NCBI RefSeq assembly: GCF_030936135.1
Contig: NC_082613.1
Span: 6,076,001 to 6,140,000 of the forward strand
DNA length: 64,000 nt
Direction of reading: 5' to 3'
Source of the DNA: Gavia stellata
Taxonomy: Eukaryota > Chordata > Aves > Gaviiformes > Gaviidae
The notes under the pieces were generated by a model. The model saw nothing but the letters and a program-made list of their open reading frames with translations. It did not search any database and had not been told where the DNA came from. This document shows, piece after piece, positions 1 through 14,700 of this stretch (the stretch's first letter is position 1; each line of letters opens with the position of its first letter). The translations under genes were made by a program, and so were the position numbers.

Positions 1-1429
1 TGCACATAGGTTGTCAGGTTTTCATATGTAAATAAAAGTGTGTACATTTAATATTGTGCAGCCCAGATTCAGTGAAATGGACATGCACGAAGGCCACCTG
101 CAATACTACATCCTTATCAATTACACAAAACAACACTCACTTTACTAACAATTCAGCCACAACAAGACTAGAAGGCAACCTGTTGCCCAGGTGAGTTTTT
201 GATTAACAGGAGAAACTAGGGATGAACACTACAGGGAAACTCCTGAAACACCTGAAAGCTTTGTACTGGAACAATTTTAAAGCACAGTTTCATCTGTTAG
301 AAAACTTTTACCTTAAAACCTATGAAAGACTTGATCCAAGTAAAACATTCTCTCATACTGTGTGTGTGTAAATTAGGTGGTTTGAATTTAGTTATGCAGA
401 TTCCCTGTGCAAATACATGTAAATGTGTGTTTTTCTCTATTCTAGCGCATTCCTTGTGTTTACCCTTCTTAGGCTCTCTCCGATGAGCATTCATACCCCC
501 TTATACAAACATATTTGACACTCTTGGAAAGCAGTTTACACACATCTAAGAGGATAACTTAAAAATAGTGGGTACTGAACAATAAATCTAAGTTACTCTA
601 GGGCTCTCTTAAAAAGGTGATATGAACTGCAGCCAGTTGCTTAGTAGAAACTGGTATCCAATATTTTCAGGTGAAATAGCAGTATCAAAAAAAGTCCTGT
701 TTCTGCTTATATACACTTTTGAAGGCCGCTATTAACTGAATGTTAGACATGCATCACACATTGAAACAAGAAAACTACATCTTTTAAGCATCACGTAAGA
801 CAAGATAACTGTAGCCAACTCCGTACTTTTGTGCTCTACATAACCACCAAAGCAGTAGTTTAAAAAAAAAAAAAGCAAGCTACCAACCAGCTAGCTGTAC
901 TAACAAAGAAGAAAGGATCCCTTCCCAGCACGACAGGCCCCCACAACACTGCGCAGATATTAAAAGCACTTCACAGTTTTGATTGAAAGAAACCTGGCCT
1001 AAGCAGTCAAGAATTTTACATTTCATGCAGTCTAAGCTAAAAGCTGTTAAACAACTTGACCCTGGTAGAATTTGTCAGGCCTTGCACTGGTTGACAAGAC
1101 TGTGTGTGGCCTGCAGTTTCTCAGCCATCATGCTGCAAAGAAAGGAAGCATTACACAAAAGCTGCATTCTCTCTGCTGTTTTTCCCCATCCCTTCTTTGT
1201 ACAAGTTCATCTTCTCCCTTTGTCTGTGTATATGTAAACCAGGGAAAAGCTACAGTTTCTGAATAACCAATAGTCAGTACTTCTGGAAAACAGCTATTCC
1301 GAATCATCACTTAAGATTCACTTCTGTCAAGGTATTGCTTACATGCCTCTTCTGTAATTCTATTGCTATAGAGACTATTTTTTAAGATGTTGAGAATTTT
1401 GGAAGCATTTATAAACAAAGCCAGCACAT
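1..1429. other. Non-coding flank downstream of RAB22A
   Basis: No coding exon or RNA gene was recognised on either strand. The stretch is AT-rich with short A and T runs and lacks long open frames with protein-like composition. It is either intergenic sequence or a rarely used extension of the RAB22A 3' UTR. In human the next gene in this direction is VAPB in the same orientation as RAB22A; nothing resembling VAPB is visible, so it probably lies left of the window. Confidence 0.55.
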
Positions 1430-1442
1430 TTATAAACAAAGC
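1406..1442. repeat. Two-copy 21-bp tandem repeat beside the poly(A) signal
   Basis: A 16-base unit starting cattta and ending aaagc occurs at 1406-1421 and again at 1427-1442. On the minus strand the copies lie immediately downstream of the AATAAA at 1445-1450 and read as GU- and U-rich sequence, the composition expected of a cleavage-stimulating downstream element. Confidence 0.7.
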
Positions 1443-4400
1443 TTTTTATTAATAAAATGTTTACACCTTTTTTCGCACAATACATCAGACTGGTAGTGAT
1501 TTAGCACGTTATTACACTATAAAAGTTTATAATGAATGCTTAAGCTGAAAAGGCTGTTTACATTATGCCAAATCAACATTTCTTTATTTGCATTCTATGC
1601 ACTATATGGGAGTGTAACAATTCAAACAAAAAGGAGAGAACAAAAGCCTGGTTTTCCTCATTAGCATCTACAAACCAACAATTCAGACAAACCTGTACAC
1701 ACTCTCAGGACCAGCCCAAGAGAAGACTAAAAAAAGTCTCAAAACATTCATAAGCTTGGGAATTCATCACTACAATATTTCATCACTAGTAATCTGACTA
1801 CATTTCATGCAGTGAAGCAATGGTTGTAGATTTGTGCATTTTACAGTGCTGCAAATGCGCTGTAACTTTGAGCGGCTTAAGTTTGTTTTAATAAGAGATA
1901 CTATAATAAGAAGGCACAGACCTTTCAACCTTTGTAACAGGTTAACCCAATCCTACAACAAAAAGGCAGAACGTTCTTAAGAGGGACAAGAATTGCTGAT
2001 ACAAAGGTTAACCTTCATGCTTAATTTTACAGGCAAACATTTATTACACTGCAAGAGCTATATGCATATCAGGTTATTTTTGTGCCCTGAATATGCAAAT
2101 GCAAAGTTTCTTGTTTAGAAGAAACCTTCAGAATGATTTTTTTTTTTTCTTCATTGTACTGGGGGTGAGGGATACAAGGGGGAAGATTGCCAGGAAGTCT
2201 TAAGTGTCTTGCAGCTACAGAAACGCGATCCATTTCAGTGTCTTAAATCAATTCACTGTGTCACAATTTCAGTGTTGAATATACAATATTCAGAAATAGG
2301 AAGCACAAAAAAGGAAGTTAAAATATAGAAGAGTTTAAGTCATGTTAGTAGAGCCTTAAAATAATTTGCTCCCCCAGGTGACTGTGCTTTTAGTCTTCGT
2401 TATCTGGCATAAAACAGTAGTGGTACATGTCTCAGCTGCTACGTTTTCATAATGGTTTCATAAGGCTGTACTAATGAATTACCTTTTTGTTTACAAATAC
2501 TTGCTGCTGTGACAGATACTTCTAGAACCTTTGAGGAGAAAAAGACACTTGCCACCTATTCTTGGCTAAATCCCATAAGTAAACAAAGAACAAATTGTCA
2601 AGAAAACATAATGGATTTAATAGGAAATACATACTGTAACATGAGTAAAAGTGAGGCAAGAAAGTAGCAGTGAATTTATCTAGGTGTCAGAGTTACAGCA
2701 TATCCAAGTGCAACAACTGGATTGAGTATCACACCACACAAGTGAGGAGCATGACAGAAGGAGTGGTCAGTATCCTTCAACATTTGAAAAAGAAGTAGCA
2801 GTTGGTTTGTTCACATATGTGAAAACATTAACAGAAATGAAGCAAAGAAAAACCCAACCTTCTTAAAAGAAAAGTACCTTTACAAAGGTAATCAGCTCTT
2901 TGAATAACATTGTTAGTGTTTAAACAAAAATTTAAGAACCCCAACTTGCAGGATGATGTAATGGAAAAAGAAAAATTGTTTCCTCTAAGAAGTCTTTATT
3001 CTAGAATGAGATCAGTTTGAGCAAATGCTGTTCCAATTTTTCAGGGAGAAATCATCCTACTGCCTTGATTTTCCATGTAAAATAGGAAGCACCAAATAAC
3101 TCTAAGCCAGTAGAACTTATTCTAAGTATTTTTAAATAGCTGTTTATAGCATGTACACTCTGACAACACTATGTTAAAAATTCAGGGTGGGGGGGAAATG
3201 GGAGGGGGAAGGAGGAAAAAGCTGACCCTAGGATCATTTTGACATGTCAGAGACTAAGCCCATCAGTACTCTTGGGTTTCAGGATAGTCTTATACCCCTT
3301 GAAAGATTTGTTACCCAGTACACTTTATGGATAGAGTTTGCTAATGCTTGTTTGATTTTTCCAAGTCATGCATTTTTGATTCTAGCTGACCAAGAAAGGG
3401 TTTGCATTCAAACTTTTGAGACCTCCAAGGTATCAGAAGGAATTTTTCAGAAATAAGCATTGGTGTCAGAAGGCCTAATAATTTTAGTGGAATATGTTTT
3501 GGCACCAGAATTCTTGTATGAGAAACAAAGACATGGTTTCGAGCATATTTCTTCTGACAAGCTGGAGCCACAGGACTCTGAAAAGGACAGCTGACATGAC
3601 TTTTTTTATACTAGAACCTATATTTCTATCTTAGATTGGTAATTCACACCAACATCTTCTTTCTACGTTTCTTCTGCCACCTACCATTACACCAGGGCTG
3701 TGATCTATCACCAGGAATGTGATTTGAACATAAAATTTTAACAGTTTTCTTTAGAGAACTTTGTGCAGATTTTTTAGAAGCTTAGTTCCAAGCACACAAT
3801 CCTCCTGTTACAAGTAACTGATTTGTGGCATACAGTCAGTCAGTCTCAGGTCACTGTAAAATGTCTTCCTGCTAAAAAAGTTAAGAAAGTTTGTCCTTCT
3901 CTCATCCATGAACAGAAGAGCCTCTTTTTTTAGAGGCTTAAAGTGTTTAAGAGAGATACATGAAGCCTTTCAGGAAATGAATAGGCACTGTAGAAGTTTA
4001 AGTCACTGAATTACTCAAATTCTCCTCATGTTTGAGATGATTTTTTATACTTCTATGTAGCTACTGCTGCTTGTAAGTGAGGTTTGCTACAGGGAGACTA
4101 GCTACACAGTTCAGACAGCTCCTGTCCTGTAAATCATCAATTCCCAAGATAGTCTTTGCAGATTGCTGACATAGCACACCACAAATAGACTACACCATCC
4201 TTCATAAATACTATAGACTGTTTCATAGGAAACTCAGTCAAACATCGCTGATAAAGCTTCCTTTTCCACCTAATACTCAATATGTTATACTGGAAATTAA
4301 CGCTAATGTTAAGGAATAATTTAGGATTAACATCATAACAAAAATCTTAACGAGGCCAACTTTTAAACCATTCAAGATATTCAGCCTGAATTATTTTTTG

Positions 4401-7400
4401 ATAGTTAAAATGACAATTAAAATGAAGCTTTAACCATGAACGTACACAGCTCCAAATGAATCCCACGCCTCTCAACCAGGTTAAAAAATTAGACTTCCCA
4501 ATCAGTAAGTAGGCATTGTCTCCTCTCTTCTTACTGTCTTCCCAAGCATGTAAATAATCTTTCCTGAGCAGGCTGGTAGCATTAAATTGGTATTATGTAC
4601 ACCAACACATCAAAGACTCACGTCTGCATAAAATGCCCCTCTAAACTATTAACTGTCTGATCCTGTAGCACTTAAAGGGTCTCACTGATGTCACCAGGGA
4701 TTAGAAGTGCAATGATTTGTTTTGTTTCAACATGGATCTAGTAACATAAATGAAGTCTTTACCTTCCTGGTGACAGCAAAAGTTGTTAGAATTGTCTTAG
4801 AACTTCTGAAAGCACCAATTATAATTTTCAGTAGTTTGACCACTAGACACTTTTGTTATTAAAAATAAGCTTCCAGATTTCACCTACTTAGGCATTTAGT
4901 ATGCCAGTTTTCAGCATGTATCTAAAAATATACTACAAAACTACCTACAGCACAATCAAGAGCCTGGCAAGTCAGCTAAGAGACTGTTGTAATTTAAAGG
5001 GTCGGACAAAGACGCCCTCCAAAACTTGGGGAGCACATTTAAGTTGCTCCAAAGCTTAAGAACTAAACATTTATCAAATGCTATTTTTGTACAAATCTAT
5101 AGCTTTTGTGGGAAAGAATTGGTGTCGCTTAGAAGTTGAATTAATCATATTTTGTCAGTTCAAAAACACTCTGGATCAATGATATGACATGCACCTTGTT
5201 ACATTTTTACATACATGACACTTTATCCTTCCAAACTTGCTTTGCAGCGATTAATTCCCTTTGAGAGTATCTGAAAGTCTAGCGTCTATGATGACCTCCA
5301 TTCATTAAAAAGAAAGGCATAGTGGAATGAAACTTCAGTCCTGAGCTTTTTCAACAACTTCTTAACAGAAAAAAGTTATTAAAAATTTAACTGGAATGGT
5401 TGATAATCAGCACTCCAAACACTCAAAGGCTAATGTATCTCCAAATAGAGAAGCTATGTTAGGACAAAACATAATCTCTTTCAGCAAGCCTAGTGCAAGA
5501 TGAAAGCAGATGGCCTAACAAATTATTAATACAGAAGAAACCATTTTTCTCCAACAAAAATGAAACAATGAACATGTGCATCTCATCCAGGGAAGACTGC
5601 ATTCCGGCTTTCAGCTAGGGCCAACTGATCAATAAACAGTTATCTTGGCTCAAAAGAACTTACATCAACAGTCTGTCATTTTAAATAGGCATGTGTTAAA
5701 AAGCAGCCTCACTTCAGTGTTTGTAGTTTGGACAATCTGAAACACTGGCTATCTCCATGTTTGCATGAACAGCAGTAATTCAAGAACTGCAAAAAGGATA
5801 TGAAGTATGCTGGCATTCCACTCAGACTGGTAACAAAACAAAAGGAGTCTGAGACATTAAGACTTAGCTACATTTGAGAAGGGCCAGATTGTTGCTGCTT
5901 CTTTAGTGTTTTGGGGTGGGGGTTTTCTGTTTGTTTGTTTTTGAAGTCTAATTTTTGTGTATAGCACATAAATGAGGATAGATCAGAAGGCAGTTCACAA
6001 AGATTTGCTAAGATATATGGATCTCCCCCCTAACTGGAGAGAACTACAATAATCATAATACTAGCCAAGCTCTCAGTCTTGCCTAGAGTCCAATACTTTC
6101 TTCTCAAGTATTTACCCAAGATTTATTGACTATTAAACCATTTTTGTTATCTCACTGAAAACCAGATTTAAACTCCATTTTTACTACATGCTAACAGGCA
6201 ATAACAATTAATTTAGAAAGTCTGAAATTCCTTTTTCTACTAATCTACACAAAAGATATTCCCAATATCTGAGACTTTCCTTCTCCTACTATGATCTTTC
6301 CAAGTTCAAGAATTTCCAGATTTATTACTAACCAACTGTAATAAAAGTAGTATTTTCTGGATCACAGTTAAGATACTAAAGCACCTTGTATCTTGGTATA
6401 GATTTCTGAAGTACTGTGAACACAAAATGTTTTAAAAACCTAGTTGAATTAGATAACCACACAATTTATTTTTTAAAAATTCGCTGGGAGTAAGAATTGA
6501 GATATTTCAAAGAAATTAGGTATTTCCATGACTGCCACTGTGAAGTTGTACATTTAATTGCTAACTTGCTTTTTTATAATTAAAAGTATGCCCAAGAACA
6601 AGCTCACTCTGTTCTTTCTTTACTAATTATATTTCCATCAAGCATTTTGTAGGAGTACTAAGGTTTTCTATTCATAATTTATTTGCTTTAAGTGACAGAA
6701 AAAAAAAAATATCATACATCAGGCTGAACACCAAACACAAATCTGTCTCTCCTATGGGATGCTTTGTTGAGGACCAATGTTTTAAAGGGGTTTCAAACAG
6801 CCTTTATTTGATGAAGATATACTTCTTGGGCTCTCTATAAACAAGTTACCCATACAACTGTGGCAAAGAAGGTATAATTGATAATGCAGGGTAAGTAAAA
6901 GGCATGATAAAAATGTTGTCACCAAATTTCATTAAAACATAGTGACCCATTCAAAAATCTCACTGTAATAGTTCACCTGTTTTGCTCCAGAACAGCTCTA
7001 CAAGACCTTTCACTAATACAAACTGATCTGAAGTACAAGTCCTTTCATTTCTTACAAATTTTTCTACATTTCCTTCAGAGAAAATACTTGAGATGATAGA
7101 AAACCAGATTACAAACAAAGACTAAGCATCATCAACATGACCTCATTTTGATACTAAAGCTAAACAGCGTATTTTAGTACATACTCAAGTCTATTAAGCT
7201 CTTTTTCTTCAAAAGTATAAAGTTTCTCACTAGTGCTAGCAGGAAACAAAAAGTAAAAATAAATAAAATAGCACAAATGGGTATAGACAACGTATAGTTT
7301 AATTGAAAGTGTACTAAACCCAACACAGAATAAGCTAAACACTGATTCGATAGAAACCCTCACAGATGAAAAAGCCCGGGAACCAAGAGGTAACGATCTA

Positions 7401-8605
7401 CATTACCACGTCTTAAGATTACTTCCTATTTGTGTTTTTGTGCCCAAAACAGGAAAGACTGGGTGCACCACAGGTGAAAACTTGTTCAGACAGACCTCAT
7501 GCTGCACCAACAGCATTCTCTATTGGCCCTTTCAAATGTGATTGAAAGGGAAAGAATTTCAGTCTGCCTCTGGATGAACTCACAGTGACAATACCTAAAA
7601 TGCAGGAAAAAAAAAACCTGATGGAGATTCCCCAGGAGTTTATCCATAGGTGTGGAATGGAAGGAGTGTGTAAGATTGCATTATTTTTTACTGTTTTTAC
7701 ATAACTTATAATATTTTAAACACTGGTCTCATAAATATAATATGAACACTTTACACATGCCAAGCAATTAAAAGCTTTCCCCAAAAACTTTTAGGTCTTA
7801 TTAGAACCACTGGCAGCATCTGTTTACAGCATCTGGTTTTAGTCAGTAACCACTTAATTTAGTCAGAACTACAACTAGGTTTTCTTCAACCAACATCTTA
7901 ATATTAAAAAAACTTGTAGGAACAAAGAGATGCCTATAAGCATATCAGTTTGCCTTAAAGTGATTAAAGTCAGCATGAAAAAAAGATTGTCTGTGGTTTA
8001 AGATCTGTTGCTTGTGTCCCCACCCCGGGCGCATATCATCTTTAAATAAAAAGTGCAAATGGGATTTAGGGACTGGATGGACTGATTTGCCTGTTTTTTG
8101 TCTTCAGTCGCTTATTCTGTAGCCACCTCACATCAACTGTCCCATCGTACTTTGGATTAGCTACAATTAAATTTAAAATAAGGCTCACTGAAGAAAAGGA
8201 AGAAATTACATCTAACTTCCAGACTCCTCCCACCCCTAAGTCCCACAAAAGTGCTCACTTCCCTTTTTACAAAAACACCCCTAAAATCTTGATTACAAAA
8301 CTATTAAACATTTCAGTTCTACCATCCATATAGTCACCTTCCTTTCAAGCAAGGCCAAAAAAGTGATGATGGATTCCCTTTGAACGCAAGAGATACTACG
8401 CTTTTTGTAAGTAAACAGGCTGACATTACAATTGCAGTCTTTTCTGCGAGTGTACAGATGTCAGATGAACTGGTCCATTTTTGTGGGACCTCGGGCGTAT
8501 GAACACCAGCAGATAGATTTAAGACTGATAATATAAACCCAATGTGAACTATTAACTTCCAAGACCACCTACTGTATAAACAAGTCTGATTTTCTAAGGG
8601 ACCAG
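1430..8605 (-). other. RAB22A: Probable RAB22A 3' untranslated region
   Basis: This 7.2-kb stretch follows the RAB22A stop codon without any further recognisable exon. It is AT-rich, free of recognisable transposons, and ends at a good minus-strand poly(A) signal. All open frames in it are short and lack domain-like composition. The extent is inferred from the poly(A) signal and from the long 3' UTR of the mammalian gene; RNA reads would settle it. Confidence 0.5.
1445..1450 (-). terminator. RAB22A: Candidate distal poly(A) signal of RAB22A
   Basis: The plus strand reads tttatt, so the minus strand carries AATAAA, followed on that strand by GU-rich sequence. A cleavage site near 1415-1435 would give a 3' UTR of about 7.2 kb, in line with the very long RAB22A 3' UTR I recall in mammals. 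Other AATAAA signals on the same strand (1583-1588, 2995-3000) could serve as alternatives, so the choice is inference. Confidence 0.45.
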
Positions 8606-8703
8606 TCAACAGCAGCTGCGCTTTGTCACCGATGGCTGTCTTCTAAGTTTGAAGCCCTTACCACTAGATGGGGGGTTGGTGTCAGTTGATGGAATTCTGC
8701 GAC
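8606..8703 (-). CDS. RAB22A: RAB22A coding exon 7
   Basis: Residues 163 (split Ser) to 194: the hypervariable tail, ending KRSCC then TGA at 8608-8606. The two terminal cysteines are the prenylation site. Acceptor TTGTAG precedes 8703. Confidence 0.96.
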
Positions 8704-11700
8704 CTACAAGGAGGCAGAAAAAAATTTATAGCAAACATTATGCTTGAAACTAATTCTAAGCATTCAGCATATGTTTTGTATACAAAAACATGTCTTCAAT
8801 TAGTCATATGTTATTAATGACAACATTCCTGCATAACAGAAGGATGGCAGTTAACAGTCTGTACTGTATCTGGAAGAGGTATGGTTGCACAAAAGAAGAG
8901 CAGAGGAAGTTTTGAGCTAGTTTTGCAGTGTTTACACTTCAGGCTAATCTAGACTTGGAAAGCTAAACTATAAAAGCACCCAGAGAATACACTCTGCAGG
9001 ATCTAATACCATCTGGAATATCTTCACGAAGAACTACCATCTTGACCTGTATTTCCACAGTAGATCACCTGCATCAGGCTTAGCACGGAAGTGCTTGTAA
9101 AGATAACTGCTTTAGTCATCTAATCAGTCTCTAACACTGGCTATTCCTGGTTGAGTATTCTTTTCTGAGGAGGATTTATTTTTTTTTTTCCATAGTTTAT
9201 TCAACCCCAATTTTAGAAAGCAACTATTAAGTCAGTAAATGAGGAAGCTAATCTACAGCTCATACTTTTTACATCAGCTTCAATATATTCAAGTGCTTAA
9301 GGACCCTATTTTTTTTTTTATTAAGTCTAATGTTTCTGTAGTTATTCAAAGCTAAACTGCAGCGCACACACACAAATGGATTGCTGTTTGTCCTCTTCTC
9401 ACAAAGAGGCTGACATACCTGCACGTTGGTGCTGCTGCCTGAAACATATTCTGCAAATAATATTGCATGGAATTCACTTTGGAATACCGTCTGCTTTTTA
9501 CACACACAAAAAAAATGGTCATTGTTGTCCCCGCCATGAATGAGACAGAAAAGATTTGCAATTTAATTAAAAAAAACGCAAGGTACCACAAAAATACTTG
9601 TGGAAAATCTACACACAATAGTTGCTATTTCCTAGGCAGTAATCTGGCATTTATGAATTCTTGTAATTTTGAAAATGCACTGGTTTAGACTAAGTACAAA
9701 CACTAAGAGTAAGAACTTAATTCCTTTTCCCAGCTGTATAAAGTTTGGATCTTCCTCATGCCATTTCCTTTCCCTTCCATAACCTTGCAAATACTAATTG
9801 AAACATTCAATAACAGATACAGTAAGATGACACTGAATTCTGACATGAGTGCCCTGATTGCTATTTATTTAGCGGCATCACAGTAGGCTTAAAGTCTCTG
9901 GAAGGAATATTTAGAGGTCATTAGATAACCAAAAATTTATACAGTTCATTTTGCAGTTTGTATTCATGTCTGACTGTAACAAATTTAAGTCAGTATACTC
10001 TCACCTAAATAGCACAAAAACTAATACCGTAATCAAATTTCTACTTGAACGTCTTTCAGAAGAAAGCACATTAACTGTTTAAATACTTACTAATTTCTAT
10101 AAAGAGTTCATTAATGTTTATTGCATTTTTCGCACTTGTCTCTACAAATATTGCATGAATGGAATCTGCATAGTCTTTAGCATCTTTTTCCATGACTTCT
10201 CTGGAAAAACAAAGCAAAGAAAAAACTGTGAATGCAAAAAAACCCCGCATTATTCAAAATCTTAAGGGATAAATTAAGCTTTTAAGTGTCTTATTAAATG
10301 AGTATTTTGTATTTTACCTGTTTGGCATCACACTGCTCCCTCATCCTCAAGTTGATGCTTATTCTTTACTGTATGCTGTTTCCCTGCCTTGAGGTATGAG
10401 CATCACTGAAGCACAATCAAACTAAACAAGGCCTTAATCCGTCTGACAACATTACCGTGGAGTTTGTTCACTGAGTGCTCTAAGTGTAGGTCTGCAATCA
10501 ATTGTTAGGGGTGCTTTATTCTTCACACAATTTTAGATGCACTGAAAAGATCCTAAAGCATTAGTTCTACTAATCAAGTGGATTTCCTACAGCTGTTTAC
10601 AAAACCAAGTATCTCACAACACTGCATAGATCATTAGTATAGCATTTACTTTACGTGAAGCGCAAAGACATAGCTATAAACAGAAACATATTTAGATAGA
10701 GCACACAACAACAAAGCCAAGAAGTGAAAAAGTTATTCTGCACCCCTAAGTAGGCAAGTTGATAATGAAGTACGTTTCCTTAAACAACGTGAAAAAAACA
10801 AACCCCAATAGGTGGAGAGAGGACTGGACTATACATTGCGTCACTTTAAATACAATTTCTAGAAAACATAGGCTACTTTCAGTAACAAAGGACTTGAGAT
10901 ATCAAAAGCACAGACTTTGGATCAGTGACTCAAATATTGCCTCTGACTAAAGTACGAGGAATCTTGCTCATTAGCTTGAATAGCAATGTTTATATAATTT
11001 ATGATGCCACCTAAGCACTAAGAAATAAGCGTGTGAGAGTTAATACTGCATGCCTTATATTTGTCTTCTAAGTAATTTTACGCCATATTTCCTTCAAGAC
11101 ACATGCTACTTTTCTAATAGAAGTTATTAGCGCTCACTATATAACTTCTATATAATAACAATTTGTAAAACTATACTAAGAACCAACTTCGCAGTGGTTC
11201 TTTAAACACACAACCATCTGTCTCCTTGGAGACACCAGCTGTGGTACCTTTTCCAATGAAGTCTAAACCCAAGAAGTTTGCACACACCTTCTTTCTGAAT
11301 TTTGGCTTATTTAACCAGGACATCAATAAAAAAGGGCTTCTTTTGTTTTTAGTACATGCCTTCTTGAACATTTGGCTGTTCATAAAGTTTCTAAAGAGCT
11401 TTTCCCACTCCCTGCAACTATTCCAGCCACAGCCAATTCCACCCCAATATTTAAGCAGGGAAGGAAGGCACCTGAACAAGCAAGTCAGAAAAGCCTACAC
11501 AATGCTTTCCAACAGGCTTGATGTTTTTCCTAACAAAATGAGGTGTTACAGACTGACAGGGGTACTTCTTGTAAAGTGAGGTAAACAGCTTGTATTACAC
11601 TGTAGTTTCACAGACAGTTCAGGCTTGTGTAACTTGGCACTGCCACCAGAAAAAGGTAATCCTGTCTCCCTGTAAACTGCTCATTCCTAACCCTGCTATC

Positions 11701-14700
11701 CCACCTCTGTCATGCCAGAAAGTGTTCATGGTGTGAGAAAGATAAATACACTTGGATCAGTTTTCCTTTTTTTAAATGGTTAGTTTTAATCTGGATCCAT
11801 TTTGCAGCCTGATTTACTGCCCAATCACACACGTACTCACACCAACAAACAGAAGGAAGTGGACAAGACTGTCCAAGGGCATATCAACCAAACCTTCTGA
11901 CAGTAGAAACAGCTCAGACCCCTTGTGAAACTACAACGCTAGTGCGAAACAGCTTAAATTGCTCTATACCTTTCACTCGCTCTGAAATCTTAAAATATTT
12001 AGCATTATGAGCTTAAATGAAAACCCCCAAACTGTCAACGGTTATTTACCTTACGTCATTAAGATCACACTTATTTCCTGCAATAGCTACAACAATATTT
12101 GGAGGTCCATGCTGTCGAAGCTCTTTAACCCAGTTCTTTAATGTTGAGAAAGTTTCCTGATGTGGAAAAAAAAGAAAGAAAAAAACCAGAAGGAATTAAA
12201 AGTCATAACTGGCCCATGACACAAAAAAACCCCACAGAAATTGTAATGCTGGGTCAAGATCAAATTTCTTACCTCTTTTGTGATGTCATACACTATAATG
12301 GCTGCTGCTGAACCTCTGTAATACATTGGGGCTAAAGCACGAAACTGAAAGAAAGACACCATACATTATGAATGTGATCTTCTACTGACCTCCATCACTT
12401 CCTTATTATTAAAGAAAGTGAAAAATAGCTTTAAAGTTCACATTAGTGGAAAACTTTTCTTTACCATTACAGACAGGCTGTGCAGTAGAGTACATAAACT
12501 TCCATGAAAATATCGTTTTACAAAGGCCAACAAATAAATAGTTTAAGGATCAGCAGCACACCTACTGCAAAAAGCAGAAAGCAAAACTTGACCTTATTTT
12601 GACTATATTAGAATCTCTCAGTTGAAAGACCATAGATTATACACAGACACAAACCCACAGGTTATATGCTCAACTTTAAACACCAAGCAAGGGGAAAATA
12701 GTCAAAATTGAACTCGCTTCGTCCTCTTTAAGACACTCATGCTTTTGGACAAAAAGTAATTTCAAGAAAACTAGCATGTATTACTGCTGATCGGAAATGT
12801 TCAGAAGTTGGTGTCAACCTCTAGCCCCATGGATCAGTCATGGCACTCCTAAATGCTAGAAATGTTGGTTTCTTCGTAATCTAACATGGCTTTAGGGATT
12901 TCGCTTAAATTTTTCTTCGAAACTCGAAAGTTAGAAGCATGCTTAAAACTAAAAACTGCAAAAGCCCACAACTATGTGACCTATTGCAAATAGAGCTTCA
13001 AGGAACATGCTAGATAGTAAAAGGCTACGGTAATTTTATTGTAAATTTCAGAATTAAGTGTACAGCAGCCATATTTGGTTGGTAGTGCATTTGCAGGGTA
13101 TAAACCAGGCCTGTACCTTTGCAGGGGCAGCGTGTTATGACTCCAGGACTGAAAAAAGTGATAGAGCACGTAATTAAGTTGCATCAAAAATATCAATCAA
13201 GAATTCTTAAAAACAGTGTGATATTCTGCCGATTTAAAAAGACCCAGACAACTAATCCAGCAACCACAACTCTCAGTCAAAGCACACAGTAAACTGCATG
13301 TACTGCTTTGATGTAAGCATATGTGATTTAGAGCTTTTGTGCATCTTATTACTCAGGGTAAAGATCATGAATAGAATACAGTTTTTCATAAAGGCTTATT
13401 TGGTTCTAATAAAATACCAATTTCCTTTTGCTTAGTACAGTTCAACTGAGAGCGATATTATAAATCATAAAAATCATTCTATAAAGCAGAATTCCAGACC
13501 ATTTACATTTGGCTCTAAAATTCTGTTTTGAAAACAGGATTTTGAACACAAAGTTCAGAATATAAAAATGTTTAATAATGGGACAGGGAAACACAGGCAG
13601 GCATTCAGTTCATGTTGGGACATAATCCCTCTCTTCCTCCTAAGTACTAAGATGTAAAGGGAAACATATTTGGTAAACCACCACTTGGACTGGTTGCAAC
13701 CTGGCTTTTTGATTATTTAACTGTTTACACTGGGAATAAACCAACTTTCACTTGCTGATTTTGTATTACTCTCATTTCCTGCCTGCTAACACTTAGATAC
13801 TTTTTTCCACCTAAGAGCAGTCAGCAGATAAAATACATTAACAAAACAGATGTTACCAGAAACACTCAGTTTTCCTTGTGCTATTTTTCCAAAGACTTCA
13901 ACTTGCCCTCCAGCCTCCAGTTTGTGTTTTGACAAAATTATTAAGATGACATAATGTAATTATCCAGAGAAACTGTCAAAATTGTTCAGTAAGAAGGCAA
14001 AAATCCTAACTGCTGTTAAGTAATCTCCTATCAACTTTACTCAGTGTAGAAGAAATGAGAGAAAAAAAAAAGGCATGTGTGTGTAGGGAAATGAGCTGTG
14101 TGAAGTGAGTTAGTACACATTTCCACCTTTGGAGTGAAGCTAGCCAGCCACTCCCCAAAGCCATTTAGAACAAGGGGTAGCCCAGTGAAGTGTAGAGCTA
14201 TTCACTGCTGGGCTTTTGAAGTGGAAAATAGCAAAGCTCCTCAAGAAGCCAGGACTACTAATTCTGTGCATTACGCATGATAGCTCAGCAGAGACATTTT
14301 AGTTCCAAGAACTGTGTGGACATTTTTGGTATTGCAAATCACCACGGAAGGGATCCTTTCTATAATTCATTGTCAGATGTGTTGCACAACCAGAAAACTG
14401 TGCTACAGATTTCAGGGCAAGCCAGGTATACAGACCATTTGTGACTAGCAGTAAGTGATAGTGCTGCTCTGTTTTGGAGAAGGAAACATCTATGAAGATA
14501 CTGGCATAATTTCAAAATAAATATCCTTGCTCCCATTTCACTGTTTTCCTTGTATATATTGGGGCCTCACAGTGACTGCTCTCAGGTGTGGAACATAAGC
14601 TTCACAGATATCACAGCTCTTGGGTCAGAGCCCAGGTAAGACAACTTTCCTTTTTTCATTTCAATGAAGATATCATGCAACTTACATGGAAGAAAATTAA

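Noticed and set aside
8661-8680. CTCF-like sequence ccactagatggggg in the last RAB22A exon
   Set aside because: It misses the key C of the GGC core and lies in coding sequence, so chance is likely.
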